Assembly (NCBI GenBank): GCA_021778895.1 | Contig: JAJYBR010000005.1 | Coordinates: forward strand, 97,034 to 161,033 | Source: Actinomycetes bacterium | GTDB taxonomy: Bacteria > Actinomycetota > Acidimicrobiia > Acidimicrobiales > RAAP-2 | Reading direction: 5' to 3' | Length of the DNA: 64,000 nucleotides | Part shown: in pieces, positions 54,927 through 64,000 of the stretch | Position numbering within the stretch: the first letter of the stretch is position 1 | Layout of the letters: every line of letters starts with the position of its first letter | Position numbers and translations under genes: made by a program | Notes under the pieces: generated by a model | Databases searched by the model: none | Told to the model about the DNA's origin: nothing | Seen by the model: only the letters and a program-made list of their open reading frames with translations

Positions 54927-56963
54927 TCAGCGCGCGACGACCTCGACGACGTCGGTCCGGGCGCCACCGACCACCTGTCGAGCCAGCACCAGACGGACCG
55001 CGCCGTCACCGAGCCGGCGCAGATCCGCGCACAGGATCCGCGACACGGCCAGAGCTCGCATCTGCGCCAGCCGGGTGGCAGCCGCCACGGTCGTGCGGCG
55101 ACGGGCAAGCCCGTAGAGCACGACCGTGCGGTGGGCCGTCGCCACGACCGTCACCGCGATCCGTCGGACCTGGCTCGTCACTTCCCGGGGAAGCCGGGCG
55201 GACGTTCGGGCGAACGGGCCGATCGCGGGCAGCATCACTGCCGAGTGATTGCTTCGCCACTGGGCGTAGAAGGTCATCGAGCTAGTGACCTCCAGGTGCG
55301 ACCCCGACCGCCAGCGCGTCCCCGATCCTGACGCCGACGTGCTCCAGCCCGCGAACAGGTATCCCGGATGGCTGCGCGCGGGCGGACTCGGCAGGGTGAT
55401 CGCAGCTCCCACAAAGGTCGACACGGGTGGTATCCGCGATGGAGTCGCCCCGAGATGGAACTGCACGCTTACCGCAGGCAGCGGCTTCCACTGGGCGTAG
55501 AGCTCGACGGGTGCGGTCAGGGCAACCGACTGGCCCGCGGCGTAGCCCGTCCCCGAACCGTCGGCCATGGTGTTCCAGCCCGTGAAGGAGTAGCCGGGAC
55601 GCCGCAGGTCGCTGCCCGCAGGAACGGTGAGGAGAGAGTCTTGCTGCACGCTGAGCGTCGGTACCTCGCCCACCGCACCATTGCTGGCGAAGGACATCTG
55701 CCACACGGGCAGCACCGTCCACTGGGCGTAGAGGGTCGACGCGACCGTAGGTGCGAACGAGGCTCCGGCCAACCCGATCAGCGTGCCACCCGTCGGCGCG
55801 CTGTACCAGCCATTGAAGGAGAACCCCTGCTGGGTCGGTCTGGGCAGGGTCAAAGGTGCTGATCCCGTCGTGTATATCCCCGACGAGGCGACGAGCGTGC
55901 CGCCTTCTGCGTCGTAGGTCACCACATAAGTGTCGGCCGTCCACTGCGCGTAGAGGGTGGACGACGTCGTTGGTGTGTACGCGGTGCCCGCCAGGCCGAC
56001 GAAGGTGCCACCCGTCGGCGCGCTGTACCAGCCATCGAAGGAGAACCCCTGCTGGGTCGGGCTGGGCAAGGTCAAAGGTGCTGATCCCGTGGTGTATATC
56101 CCCGACGCCACGGGGAGTGTGCCGCCATCCGCGTCATAGGTCACGGTGTAGGCGTTGGCCGCCCACTGGGCGTAGAGAGTCAATGACACGGTGGGTGCGA
56201 AGGAAGCCCCAGCCCGCCCGATCAGCGTGCCACCCGTCGGCGCGCTGTACCAGCCACTGAAGGTGAAACCCTGCTGGGTCGGGCTGGGCAGTGTCAGCGG
56301 CGCCGATCCCGTGGTGTAGGTCTCCGACGTCGCGGCGAGCGTGCCGCCTTCTGCGTCATAGGTCACGGTGTACGTATTCGCCGTCCACTGGGCGTAGAGA
56401 AGGAGATTGCCGAGCGTGAAGTCGTACGTGGCCCCGTTGGCGTACGACGTCCCTGTCCCGTTGGCAGCAGTTGACCATCCAGCGAACGAGTAACCGCTGT
56501 TCGAGAACGCCGGATCCAAACTCGAGAACAGAGTGAGTGGTGCGGACACGCTGTTCCTCTCGATCGAGTGGGTGGTGTCAGAACCGTTGTCATTCTCGTA
56601 GAACGTGACCGTGTTTGGGGCCCACTGCGCATAGAGCGTCAGGTTCCCGAGAGTGAAGTCGTATTCCGCACCGTCCAAATAGGTGGTGCCCGTACCATCG
56701 GCGCTCGTGTTCCAGTCAATGAAGTGATAACCGGAATTAACGAACGACGTTGTCAGATCCGCAAATAGAGTTAGCGGTTCCTGAGTGTTCGCAATTTGGT
56801 CCGTATATAGCGAATCTCCGGCGAACGCGTTTTCGTAGAAGGTTACTGCATTACTTGCTGTGAGTCTCGGTGACGCGGCACCCAATGAATGGACTTGCAA
56901 AAGTGAACCAGCTAGAAGTGATGCAGACGTAATTACCAATGAGACGGCTAACCTTAGTTTCAT
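54927..56963 (-). CDS. Secreted protein with Listeria-Bacteroides (InlB B-type) repeats
   Basis: The 678-residue protein has a signal peptide (LRLAVSLVITSASLLAGSLL). About seven B-type repeats of the FYE/TYDAEGG ... GYSFAGWS ... LYAQW type follow. Three consecutive units are near-identical 74-residue copies. The Arg/Val-rich C terminus (residues about 590-678) is of unknown fold. Such repeats occur in surface adhesins. The ATG start is preceded only by a weak AGGA. The 5' end and its upstream region are AT-rich, in contrast to most of the window. Confidence 0.88.
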   Translation of the reverse strand: MKLRLAVSLVITSASLLAGSLLQVHSLGAASPRLTASNAVTFYENAFAGDSLYTDQIANTQEPLTLFADLTTSFVNSGYHFIDWNTSADGTGTTYLDGAEYDFTLGNLTLYAQWAPNTVTFYENDNGSDTTHSIERNSVSAPLTLFSSLDPAFSNSGYSFAGWSTAANGTGTSYANGATYDFTLGNLLLYAQWTANTYTVTYDAEGGTLAATSETYTTGSAPLTLPSPTQQGFTFSGWYSAPTGGTLIGRAGASFAPTVSLTLYAQWAANAYTVTYDADGGTLPVASGIYTTGSAPLTLPSPTQQGFSFDGWYSAPTGGTFVGLAGTAYTPTTSSTLYAQWTADTYVVTYDAEGGTLVASSGIYTTGSAPLTLPRPTQQGFSFNGWYSAPTGGTLIGLAGASFAPTVASTLYAQWTVLPVWQMSFASNGAVGEVPTLSVQQDSLLTVPAGSDLRRPGYSFTGWNTMADGSGTGYAAGQSVALTAPVELYAQWKPLPAVSVQFHLGATPSRIPPVSTFVGAAITLPSPPARSHPGYLFAGWSTSASGSGTRWRSGSHLEVTSSMTFYAQWRSNHSAVMLPAIGPFARTSARLPREVTSQVRRIAVTVVATAHRTVVLYGLARRRTTVAAATRLAQMRALAVSRILCADLRRLGDGAVRLVLARQVVGGARTDVVEVVAR
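55720..56385 (-). repeat. Three tandem 222-bp coding repeats
   Basis: Equivalent points recur every 222 bp (for example CACTG(G/C)GCGTAGAG at 55720, 55942, 56164 and again at 56386). The units encode 74 residues of the B-type repeat and are nearly identical, with differences mainly in the variable TLxxxSxxYT portion. This points to recent duplication or gene conversion and a potential for copy-number change. Confidence 0.92.
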
Positions 56964-57246
56964 AGTTGTTCGGTCCTAACCCAGTTTCCCAGTACCACAC
57001 TGCGGTGCTTAACGATTAAGTATCGGGTTGGACGCTACGGCAACTATGGCATTCCTGTCCTATGAAATGACTTCATTTCGTTGGTACAGCAACGATGTTC
57101 ATTAACAATTTGTGCACACAATTCAATGGTGACCAGTAAGTGATGTGGTAATTCAGTGCGCTTACTCAATCTAGATCACGCAGTGTGCGCCACACACACG
57201 TTACGCTGAAGCACGCCTCAGCAGTGCCTGAGGAAGATTAACCGAC
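56964..57246. other. AT-rich intergenic region upstream of the repeat protein
   Basis: The 283-bp gap is AT-rich. It holds GAAATG-ACTT-CATTTC (about 57064-57079), a TTGTGCACACAA-like dyad (about 57110-57122) and CCTCAG-CAGTGC-CTGAGG (about 57217-57234). The first two look like operator dyads and the last may form a terminator stem for rlmB. Promoters for the repeat protein are expected here, but none is clear. No gene is visible. Confidence 0.5.
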
Positions 57247-58092
57247 CTAGTTGTTTTGAGATGACCGTCGCTGCCGAGCGATCTCGAATGCCGCGATCGA
57301 AACGGCGACGCCGGCGTTGAGCGAGCTGATCCGGCCAGACTGCGGGATCGACACGATGTCGCTGCAGCGCTTGCGCGTCAGTGCGGCCAATCCGCGCTCC
57401 TCGCCCCCAACGACCAGCGCCACTGGTCCCTGCGACAAGTCCAAGTCATAGAGCGATGACCGGGACTCGCTCGCCAGACCGACGACTCGCACTCCTTGTC
57501 GCTGCATCTCCAGAAGGGCATTGGGGATGCCCGGCACATCGCAGAACCGGAGGTACTCGATGGCACCGACTGCCGTCTTGGCGGCTGTCGCGGTCACCCG
57601 GGCTGAGCGGTGGCGTGGCAAGACGACTCCGGTGACGCCCGCCCCATCAGCGCTGCGGAGCATCGCCCCCAGGTTGCGGGGATCGGTCACGCCGTCAGCG
57701 ACCAACAAGAACACCGAGGAGTCAGCGAGGAGAGTCTCCAAGGACTCGGTGGGCAACGGAGCCGCCATCGCCACGACACCTTGGTGCCCTTCGGTGCGAG
57801 CCTCGCGGTCCAGTCGCGTCATCGAGACCAGCTGCACGAGCACACGCCGGCGTGCGGCCTCGCGCTCGATCTGGTCCAAGATCTCGGAGGGATCCTGACC
57901 ATCGGCGACCAGGATGCGCTCGATGCGGCGGCGCTGCGCACGCAGCAACTCGAGCACGGCCTGGCGTCCCTCCACCTGCTCGCCACCGACACCGTCATGG
58001 CGCACCTCGCGGTGGGGGCGAACATCGCGCCGCGGTGGTCGGCTCGTCCCACCCGGGCGGCTGGTCGGGCGGCGAGGCGGGCGGGGTGTCAT
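57247..58092 (-). CDS. rlmB: 23S rRNA (guanosine-2'-O-)-methyltransferase, RlmB/TrmH family
   Basis: The 281-residue SpoU-family protein has a basic N-terminal lead, a substrate-binding domain starting VEGRQAVLELLRA, and the knotted methyltransferase domain. Motif 1 is DGVTDPRNLGAMLRSADG, motif 2 VALVVGGEERGL and motif 3 VSIPQSGRISSLNAGVAVSI. The ATG overlaps the ispDF stop (ATGA). In other actinobacteria cysS often lies between ispF and rlmB; it is missing here. Confidence 0.94.
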   Translation of the reverse strand: MTPRPPRRPTSRPGGTSRPPRRDVRPHREVRHDGVGGEQVEGRQAVLELLRAQRRRIERILVADGQDPSEILDQIEREAARRRVLVQLVSMTRLDREARTEGHQGVVAMAAPLPTESLETLLADSSVFLLVADGVTDPRNLGAMLRSADGAGVTGVVLPRHRSARVTATAAKTAVGAIEYLRFCDVPGIPNALLEMQRQGVRVVGLASESRSSLYDLDLSQGPVALVVGGEERGLAALTRKRCSDIVSIPQSGRISSLNAGVAVSIAAFEIARQRRSSQNN

Positions 58093-59192
58093 TTCGCCTC
58101 CACCAGGACGACCGCCGTGGCCGAGATGCCCTCGCCCCGTCCGATCGCGCCGAGGCGCTCCGGCGTCGTGGCCTTGACCGAGACGGGAGCACCGACTGCG
58201 TCACTGAGAGCGGCGACCATCGCATCGATGTGGGCAGCCAGGCGCGGATACTCCGCCACGACCGTGACGTCGATCGACAGTGGTCGGTAGCCAGCGGCGT
58301 CGACCTTTTCCTTGACGGCCCCCAGGAGCTGCGCCGAGGGAATGCCGAGAGTCGAGGGATCCGTGTCGGGAAAGTGCCGACCCAGGTCTCCGAGGCTGGC
58401 CGCGCCCAAGAGAGCGTCGGCCACCGCGTGGACGATCACGTCGGCGTCGGAGTGGCCGAGCAGGCCCGTCGCACCGGGGATGTGCACCAGGCCCAGCCAG
58501 AGCGCCCGGCTCGGGTCGTCACCGAACCGGTGGACGTCGAAGCCGTGGCCGATGCGGAGCCCGCTGCTCCCGTTCGCGTCGTGCAGGTCGTCGGCCACAG
58601 TGATCTTGACGTTACGCGCCTCGCCCGCCACCACGACGACTCGTCCACCGACCGCCTCGACCAGAGAGGCGTCGTCGGTGGCATCGCCCCGACCAGCGTG
58701 CGCGCGCTCGAGGAGCTCGCGCCGGAACGCCTGCGGCGTCTGGACGACGACCAGGGCGTCGCGATCCTCCGTGCCCACGACGACGCGGTCGTCGCGGGTC
58801 GCCGTCACGCGCTTGACGGTGTCGGTGATCGGGAGCCCGGGGATCGCGCCATCGGCCCCGGCGCGCACCGCCTCGACCACGGCGTGGAAGAGTCCGGCAC
58901 TCGCCCACGGGCGAGCCGCATCGTGGACGATCACGATCTCGGCGTCTCCGCACCCCGCCAGGCCCGCGCGAACGGACGCCGCGCGCGAGTCGCCGCCCTC
59001 GACGACCAGGTCCGCACCCTCGCCCGAACCGTCGTAGTCGGGCGGAACGACCAGCACCACGGTGTCGGCCACGGAGCGCGCAGCGGCCACGCTGCGCGCG
59101 GCCACCGTCGACGACCCCAGCCGGGCGAACTGCTTGAGCCCCCCGAAGCGGACCCCGCGGCCGCCCGCCACCACGATGGCCGCGATGGTCAC
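58089..59192 (-). CDS. ispDF: Bifunctional IspD/IspF (MEP pathway)
   Basis: The 367-residue fusion has an N-terminal IspD domain (VVAGGRGVRFGG, then IVHDAARP and DTVKRV) that makes CDP-methylerythritol. The C-terminal IspF domain (GHGFDVHRF; LLGHSDADVIVHAVADALLGA) makes methylerythritol cyclodiphosphate. Both sets of catalytic residues are present. The gene lies directly downstream of carD, the usual actinobacterial order, and the stop overlaps the rlmB start. The IspE enzyme is not encoded in the window. Confidence 0.95.
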   Translation of the reverse strand: MTIAAIVVAGGRGVRFGGLKQFARLGSSTVAARSVAAARSVADTVVLVVPPDYDGSGEGADLVVEGGDSRAASVRAGLAGCGDAEIVIVHDAARPWASAGLFHAVVEAVRAGADGAIPGLPITDTVKRVTATRDDRVVVGTEDRDALVVVQTPQAFRRELLERAHAGRGDATDDASLVEAVGGRVVVVAGEARNVKITVADDLHDANGSSGLRIGHGFDVHRFGDDPSRALWLGLVHIPGATGLLGHSDADVIVHAVADALLGAASLGDLGRHFPDTDPSTLGIPSAQLLGAVKEKVDAAGYRPLSIDVTVVAEYPRLAAHIDAMVAALSDAVGAPVSVKATTPERLGAIGRGEGISATAVVLVEAK

Positions 59193-59194
59193 GG

Positions 59195-59683
59195 TCAGGG
59201 CAGGACCGACGTGAGCTTCTCCTCGGCCTCCGACGTGTCCACGTTGAGCGCGAAGGTGAGCTCGGAGACCAGGATCTGGCGCGCCCGGGTGAGCATGCGC
59301 TTCTCACCCGCCGACAAGCCCTTGTCCTTGTCACGGATCGAGAGATTCCGCACCACCTCGGCGACTTGGTAGATGTCGCCGGAGCGCAGCTTCTCCGAGT
59401 GGTTCTTGAAGCGGCGGGACCAGTTCGTCGGCATGCGCGCCTCCTTCTTGCGAAGGACGGCGAAGACCTCCTCGACCTCCTCGTCGTTGATCACGTCGCG
59501 CAGGCCCACGGTCTCGGCGTTCGCCACCGGGACCATCAACACGAGATCGGAATAGGCAACCTTCAACTTGAGGTAGTCCTGGCGAACGTTGAAGGCGGTG
59601 ATCTTCTCCACCTTCTCCACCGTGCAGGCCCCGTGGTGGGGGTACACGAGTCGGTCGCCCTTCTTGTACTTTCGCACCGTCAT
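59195..59683 (-). CDS. carD: CarD-family RNA polymerase-binding regulator
   Basis: CarD stabilises open promoter complexes at rRNA and other promoters. The 162-residue protein has the N-terminal Tudor-like RNA polymerase-interacting domain (YKKGDRLVYPHHGACTVEKV) and a helical DNA-binding C-terminal domain ending in the ALNVDTSEAEEKL region. ATG 59683 has GAGGA 5 nt upstream; the longer open frame is not used. It leads the carD-ispDF-rlmB operon. Confidence 0.95.
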   Translation of the reverse strand: MTVRKYKKGDRLVYPHHGACTVEKVEKITAFNVRQDYLKLKVAYSDLVLMVPVANAETVGLRDVINDEEVEEVFAVLRKKEARMPTNWSRRFKNHSEKLRSGDIYQVAEVVRNLSIRDKDKGLSAGEKRMLTRARQILVSELTFALNVDTSEAEEKLTSVLP

Positions 59684-59709
59684 AGCGCTCCTCGCCGCCC
59701 GCGGCGGCG

Positions 59710-61062
59710 TCAATGGGGACTCACCATTCTACCAGACGCGGGCCGATTTGCGTCCGGGGCGAAGTCGGCCAGCAGGTCCGGCAGCCGTCGGACCCCGACC
59801 ATGCGCACCCCGGCGTCGTCGGTGACGTCGGCCGCGGGGACGTAGACGGTCGTCACCCCCCGGCGCCGCAGCTCGCTCACCCGCCGCCCGATCCCCCCGA
59901 CCGCGCGCAGCTCCCCGGCCAGGCCCACCTCGCCGACGACCGCGACGTCGCGGGGCACGACGAAGCCGCCGGCCGCTGACGCCAATGCCAGCGCCAGGGC
60001 GGCGTCGACACCGGGCTCGCCCGCCGGCAACCCGCCCGCGGAGGCGGCGAACACGTCGAGGCCTCGCAGGTCCCAGCCGCAGCGGGCCTCCAGCACCGCC
60101 AGCATCAGCGCCAGGCGCTGGGCCGACAGCTGGTGGGCGACGCGACGCGGCGCTGCACTCGCGGCCGTCGCGACCAGGACCTGGAGCTCGACGGCGAGGG
60201 CCCGCGACCCGTCGCTCGCGGCTCCCCACACGACGCCCGGCACGGCCAGGTCGCTCGCCGGCACGCCCGCGTCGGGCAGTTCGACGAGTCCCTGGTCGGT
60301 GAGGTCGAAGAGCCCGACCTCCCCGGTGGGCCCGAAACGGTGCTTCAGCGCCCGCACGACCCGCAGTGTCCCGTGCCGGTCGCCCTCGACCCGCACCACC
60401 GTGTCGACCAGGTGCTCGAGCGCCCGGGGCCCGGCCAGCTCCCCGTCCTTGGTGACGTGGCCGACCAGCACCAGCGGACTCCCGGTGCGCTTGGCCGCCT
60501 GGCAGAGGCGCTCGGCGATGGCCCGCACCTGGGAGGGCGAGCCGGCCGACCCGCTGACGCTGTCGTCGCGCAGGGCAGACACCGAGTCGACCACGACCAG
60601 TGCCGGGCGGGTGCGGTGGATGGACTCCTCGGCGACCGCGGCCTCCGTCGTGGCCACGATGCCGATGTCACCGGCGGCCGCCCCGACGCGCCGGGCCCGG
60701 CGGGCCACCTGGCCCGCGGACTCCTCCGAGGCCACGAGCAGCACGTCCCGGCTCGCGCGGGCCAGGTTGCTCAAGACGGCGAGGGCCAGCGTCGACTTGC
60801 CGACGCCGGGCTCGCCGAACAGCAGGGTCGTCGAGCCCGCGACCAGCCCCCCGCCGAGGACCCGGTCCAGCTCGGGGATGTCGGTGGGGCACAGCGGCCC
60901 GTCTTCGAGGTCGGCGTCGCCCAAGCGGGTCACCACACTCGGCGCCGATCGCACCGCGGGCAGCTCGCTGACGGTGTTCCAGGCCCGGCACGTCGCGCAC
61001 TGGCCCGTCCACTTGGGAGCCAGGGCCCCACACGATCCGCACGCGTACTGGGGGCCTCTCAC
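59710..61062 (-). CDS. radA: DNA repair protein RadA
   Basis: This branch-migration helicase aids recombination. The 450-residue protein has an N-terminal zinc finger (CGSCGALAPKWTGQCATC), a RecA-like ATPase core with Walker A GEPGVGKST and the RadA-specific KHRFGPTGEVG motif, and a C-terminal Lon-like S domain. GTG 61062 is chosen: TAGCGT (61070-61075) lies 7 nt before it, and it gives the usual start next to the zinc finger. The GTG at 61071 sits inside that -10. Confidence 0.94.
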   Translation of the reverse strand: MRGPQYACGSCGALAPKWTGQCATCRAWNTVSELPAVRSAPSVVTRLGDADLEDGPLCPTDIPELDRVLGGGLVAGSTTLLFGEPGVGKSTLALAVLSNLARASRDVLLVASEESAGQVARRARRVGAAAGDIGIVATTEAAVAEESIHRTRPALVVVDSVSALRDDSVSGSAGSPSQVRAIAERLCQAAKRTGSPLVLVGHVTKDGELAGPRALEHLVDTVVRVEGDRHGTLRVVRALKHRFGPTGEVGLFDLTDQGLVELPDAGVPASDLAVPGVVWGAASDGSRALAVELQVLVATAASAAPRRVAHQLSAQRLALMLAVLEARCGWDLRGLDVFAASAGGLPAGEPGVDAALALALASAAGGFVVPRDVAVVGEVGLAGELRAVGGIGRRVSELRRRGVTTVYVPAADVTDDAGVRMVGVRRLPDLLADFAPDANRPASGRMVSPH

Positions 61063-61086
61063 CCCCGCCACGCTAGGTGGGTGCTG

Positions 61087-63591
<2,505 letters not shown>

Positions 63592-63692
63592 CGTTCATCC
63601 CTCTCGCGCTGTTGCTAGCAGTGTACCGGTGGGAGCGCTCTGCCAAGTCCGCGCCTGAGGAACGGGATCGCGTCCTCATCTAGTGTGTGGGC

Positions 63693-64000
63693 GTGAACCC
63701 GCACGAGCGCCTGCGTCTTCCCCTGGTGGAGTTGGACCTCAAGCGCCTCGAACAGCTCCTCGCGGACTCGGTGATCGTCGGGGACGCCTACCTCGACAAC
63801 GTTACGACGCACCTGATCTACGCGGGCGGCAAGCGCCTGCGGCCGCTGTTGGCGCTCTCGTCGGCCACGCTGGGCGAGCGCGCGGCCAGCCTCGAGGACC
63901 TGATGGGCGGGGTGTCGGCCGAGCTGATGCACCTGGCCTCCCTCTACCACGACGACGTCATGGACGAGGCCGAGGTGCGCCGCAACGTCGACAGCGTCAA
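63693..64000 (+). CDS. Polyprenyl diphosphate synthase, N-terminal part (cut by window edge)
   Basis: The visible 102 residues run through GGKRLRPLLAL and the first aspartate-rich motif, DDVMDEAEVRR, of trans-prenyl chain synthases. These elongate isoprenoid diphosphates for quinones or cell-wall carriers. Together with ispDF in the same neighbourhood this suggests isoprenoid metabolism, but they are not an operon. GTG 63693 lies 6 nt after TAGTGT (63681-63686), a leaderless arrangement. The chain length of the product cannot be told from the fragment. Confidence 0.93.
   Translation, partial: MNPHERLRLPLVELDLKRLEQLLADSVIVGDAYLDNVTTHLIYAGGKRLRPLLALSSATLGERAASLEDLMGGVSAELMHLASLYHDDVMDEAEVRRNVDSV

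Noticed and set aside
51963..57250. Duplicated tRNA-Thr 3' end as an island attachment site
   Set aside because: I searched by eye for a second copy of GGGTTCGAATCCCTCCACC in this range and found none, so integration at the tRNA is unproven.

Overview
The window is high-GC DNA with dense, mostly single-copy housekeeping genes of an actinobacterium. The gene set (carD-ispDF, gpgS, coproheme decarboxylase chdC, a CysO-type sulfur carrier, a CIRCE-controlled groEL, clpC, rimO-pgsA-cinA-recA) is actinobacterial. Thr/Val/Pro linkers in secreted proteins, a secreted acid-type S53 peptidase and many leaderless genes suggest the class Acidimicrobiia, possibly an acidophile. The class assignment is inference. 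No CRISPR array, insertion sequence or complete prophage was seen.

Layout. 1-5.3 kb (minus strand): MFS start, acyltransferase, recA with an SOS-controlled promoter, cinA, pgsA, rimO and tRNA-Ser(GCT). 5.3-12.8 kb: solute-binding protein, NUDIX, TauE-type exporter, DUF4395 protein, S53 peptidase and a second large secreted protein. 12.8-16.7 kb: small coiled-coil and membrane proteins, a coupled pair of unknown genes, typA/bipA and tRNA-Ser(TGA). 16.7-24.5 kb: a large zinc-ribbon surface protein, back-to-back remnants of a yczE/MocR pair, an ABC exporter and an MMPL transporter. 24.5-33 kb: pheA, a PLP decarboxylase, a ureohydrolase, an alpha/beta hydrolase, a DUF3048 lipoprotein-like protein, a dual GNAT protein with a PaiB regulator, and a ClC channel. 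33-38 kb: a 2-oxoacid:ferredoxin oxidoreductase operon. 38-47 kb: an EAL phosphodiesterase, azlCD with an Lrp regulator, a second PLP decarboxylase, and chdC-NUDIX-GNAT. 47-52 kb: groEL, cysO and thrC behind a SAM riboswitch, then gpgS, a LytR_C protein and tRNA-Thr. 52-57.2 kb: an AT-richer accessory stretch with secreted and repeat proteins and an MFS gene. 57.2-64 kb: rlmB, ispDF, carD, radA, clpC and the start of a polyprenyl diphosphate synthase.

The most interesting systems are: (1) thrC and cysO under a SAM-type riboswitch, which suggests that this 'threonine synthase' and sulfur carrier serve sulfur amino acid synthesis; (2) a DosR/DevR-like dyad placed at about -43 before the ferredoxin oxidoreductase operon, whose last gene fuses a GltD-like flavoprotein to a two-cluster ferredoxin; (3) a repeated TANNNT-(5-7 nt)-start codon arrangement on at least 17 genes, indicating widespread leaderless transcription; (4) a deletion scar that joins the 3' halves of a divergent yczE/MocR pair.
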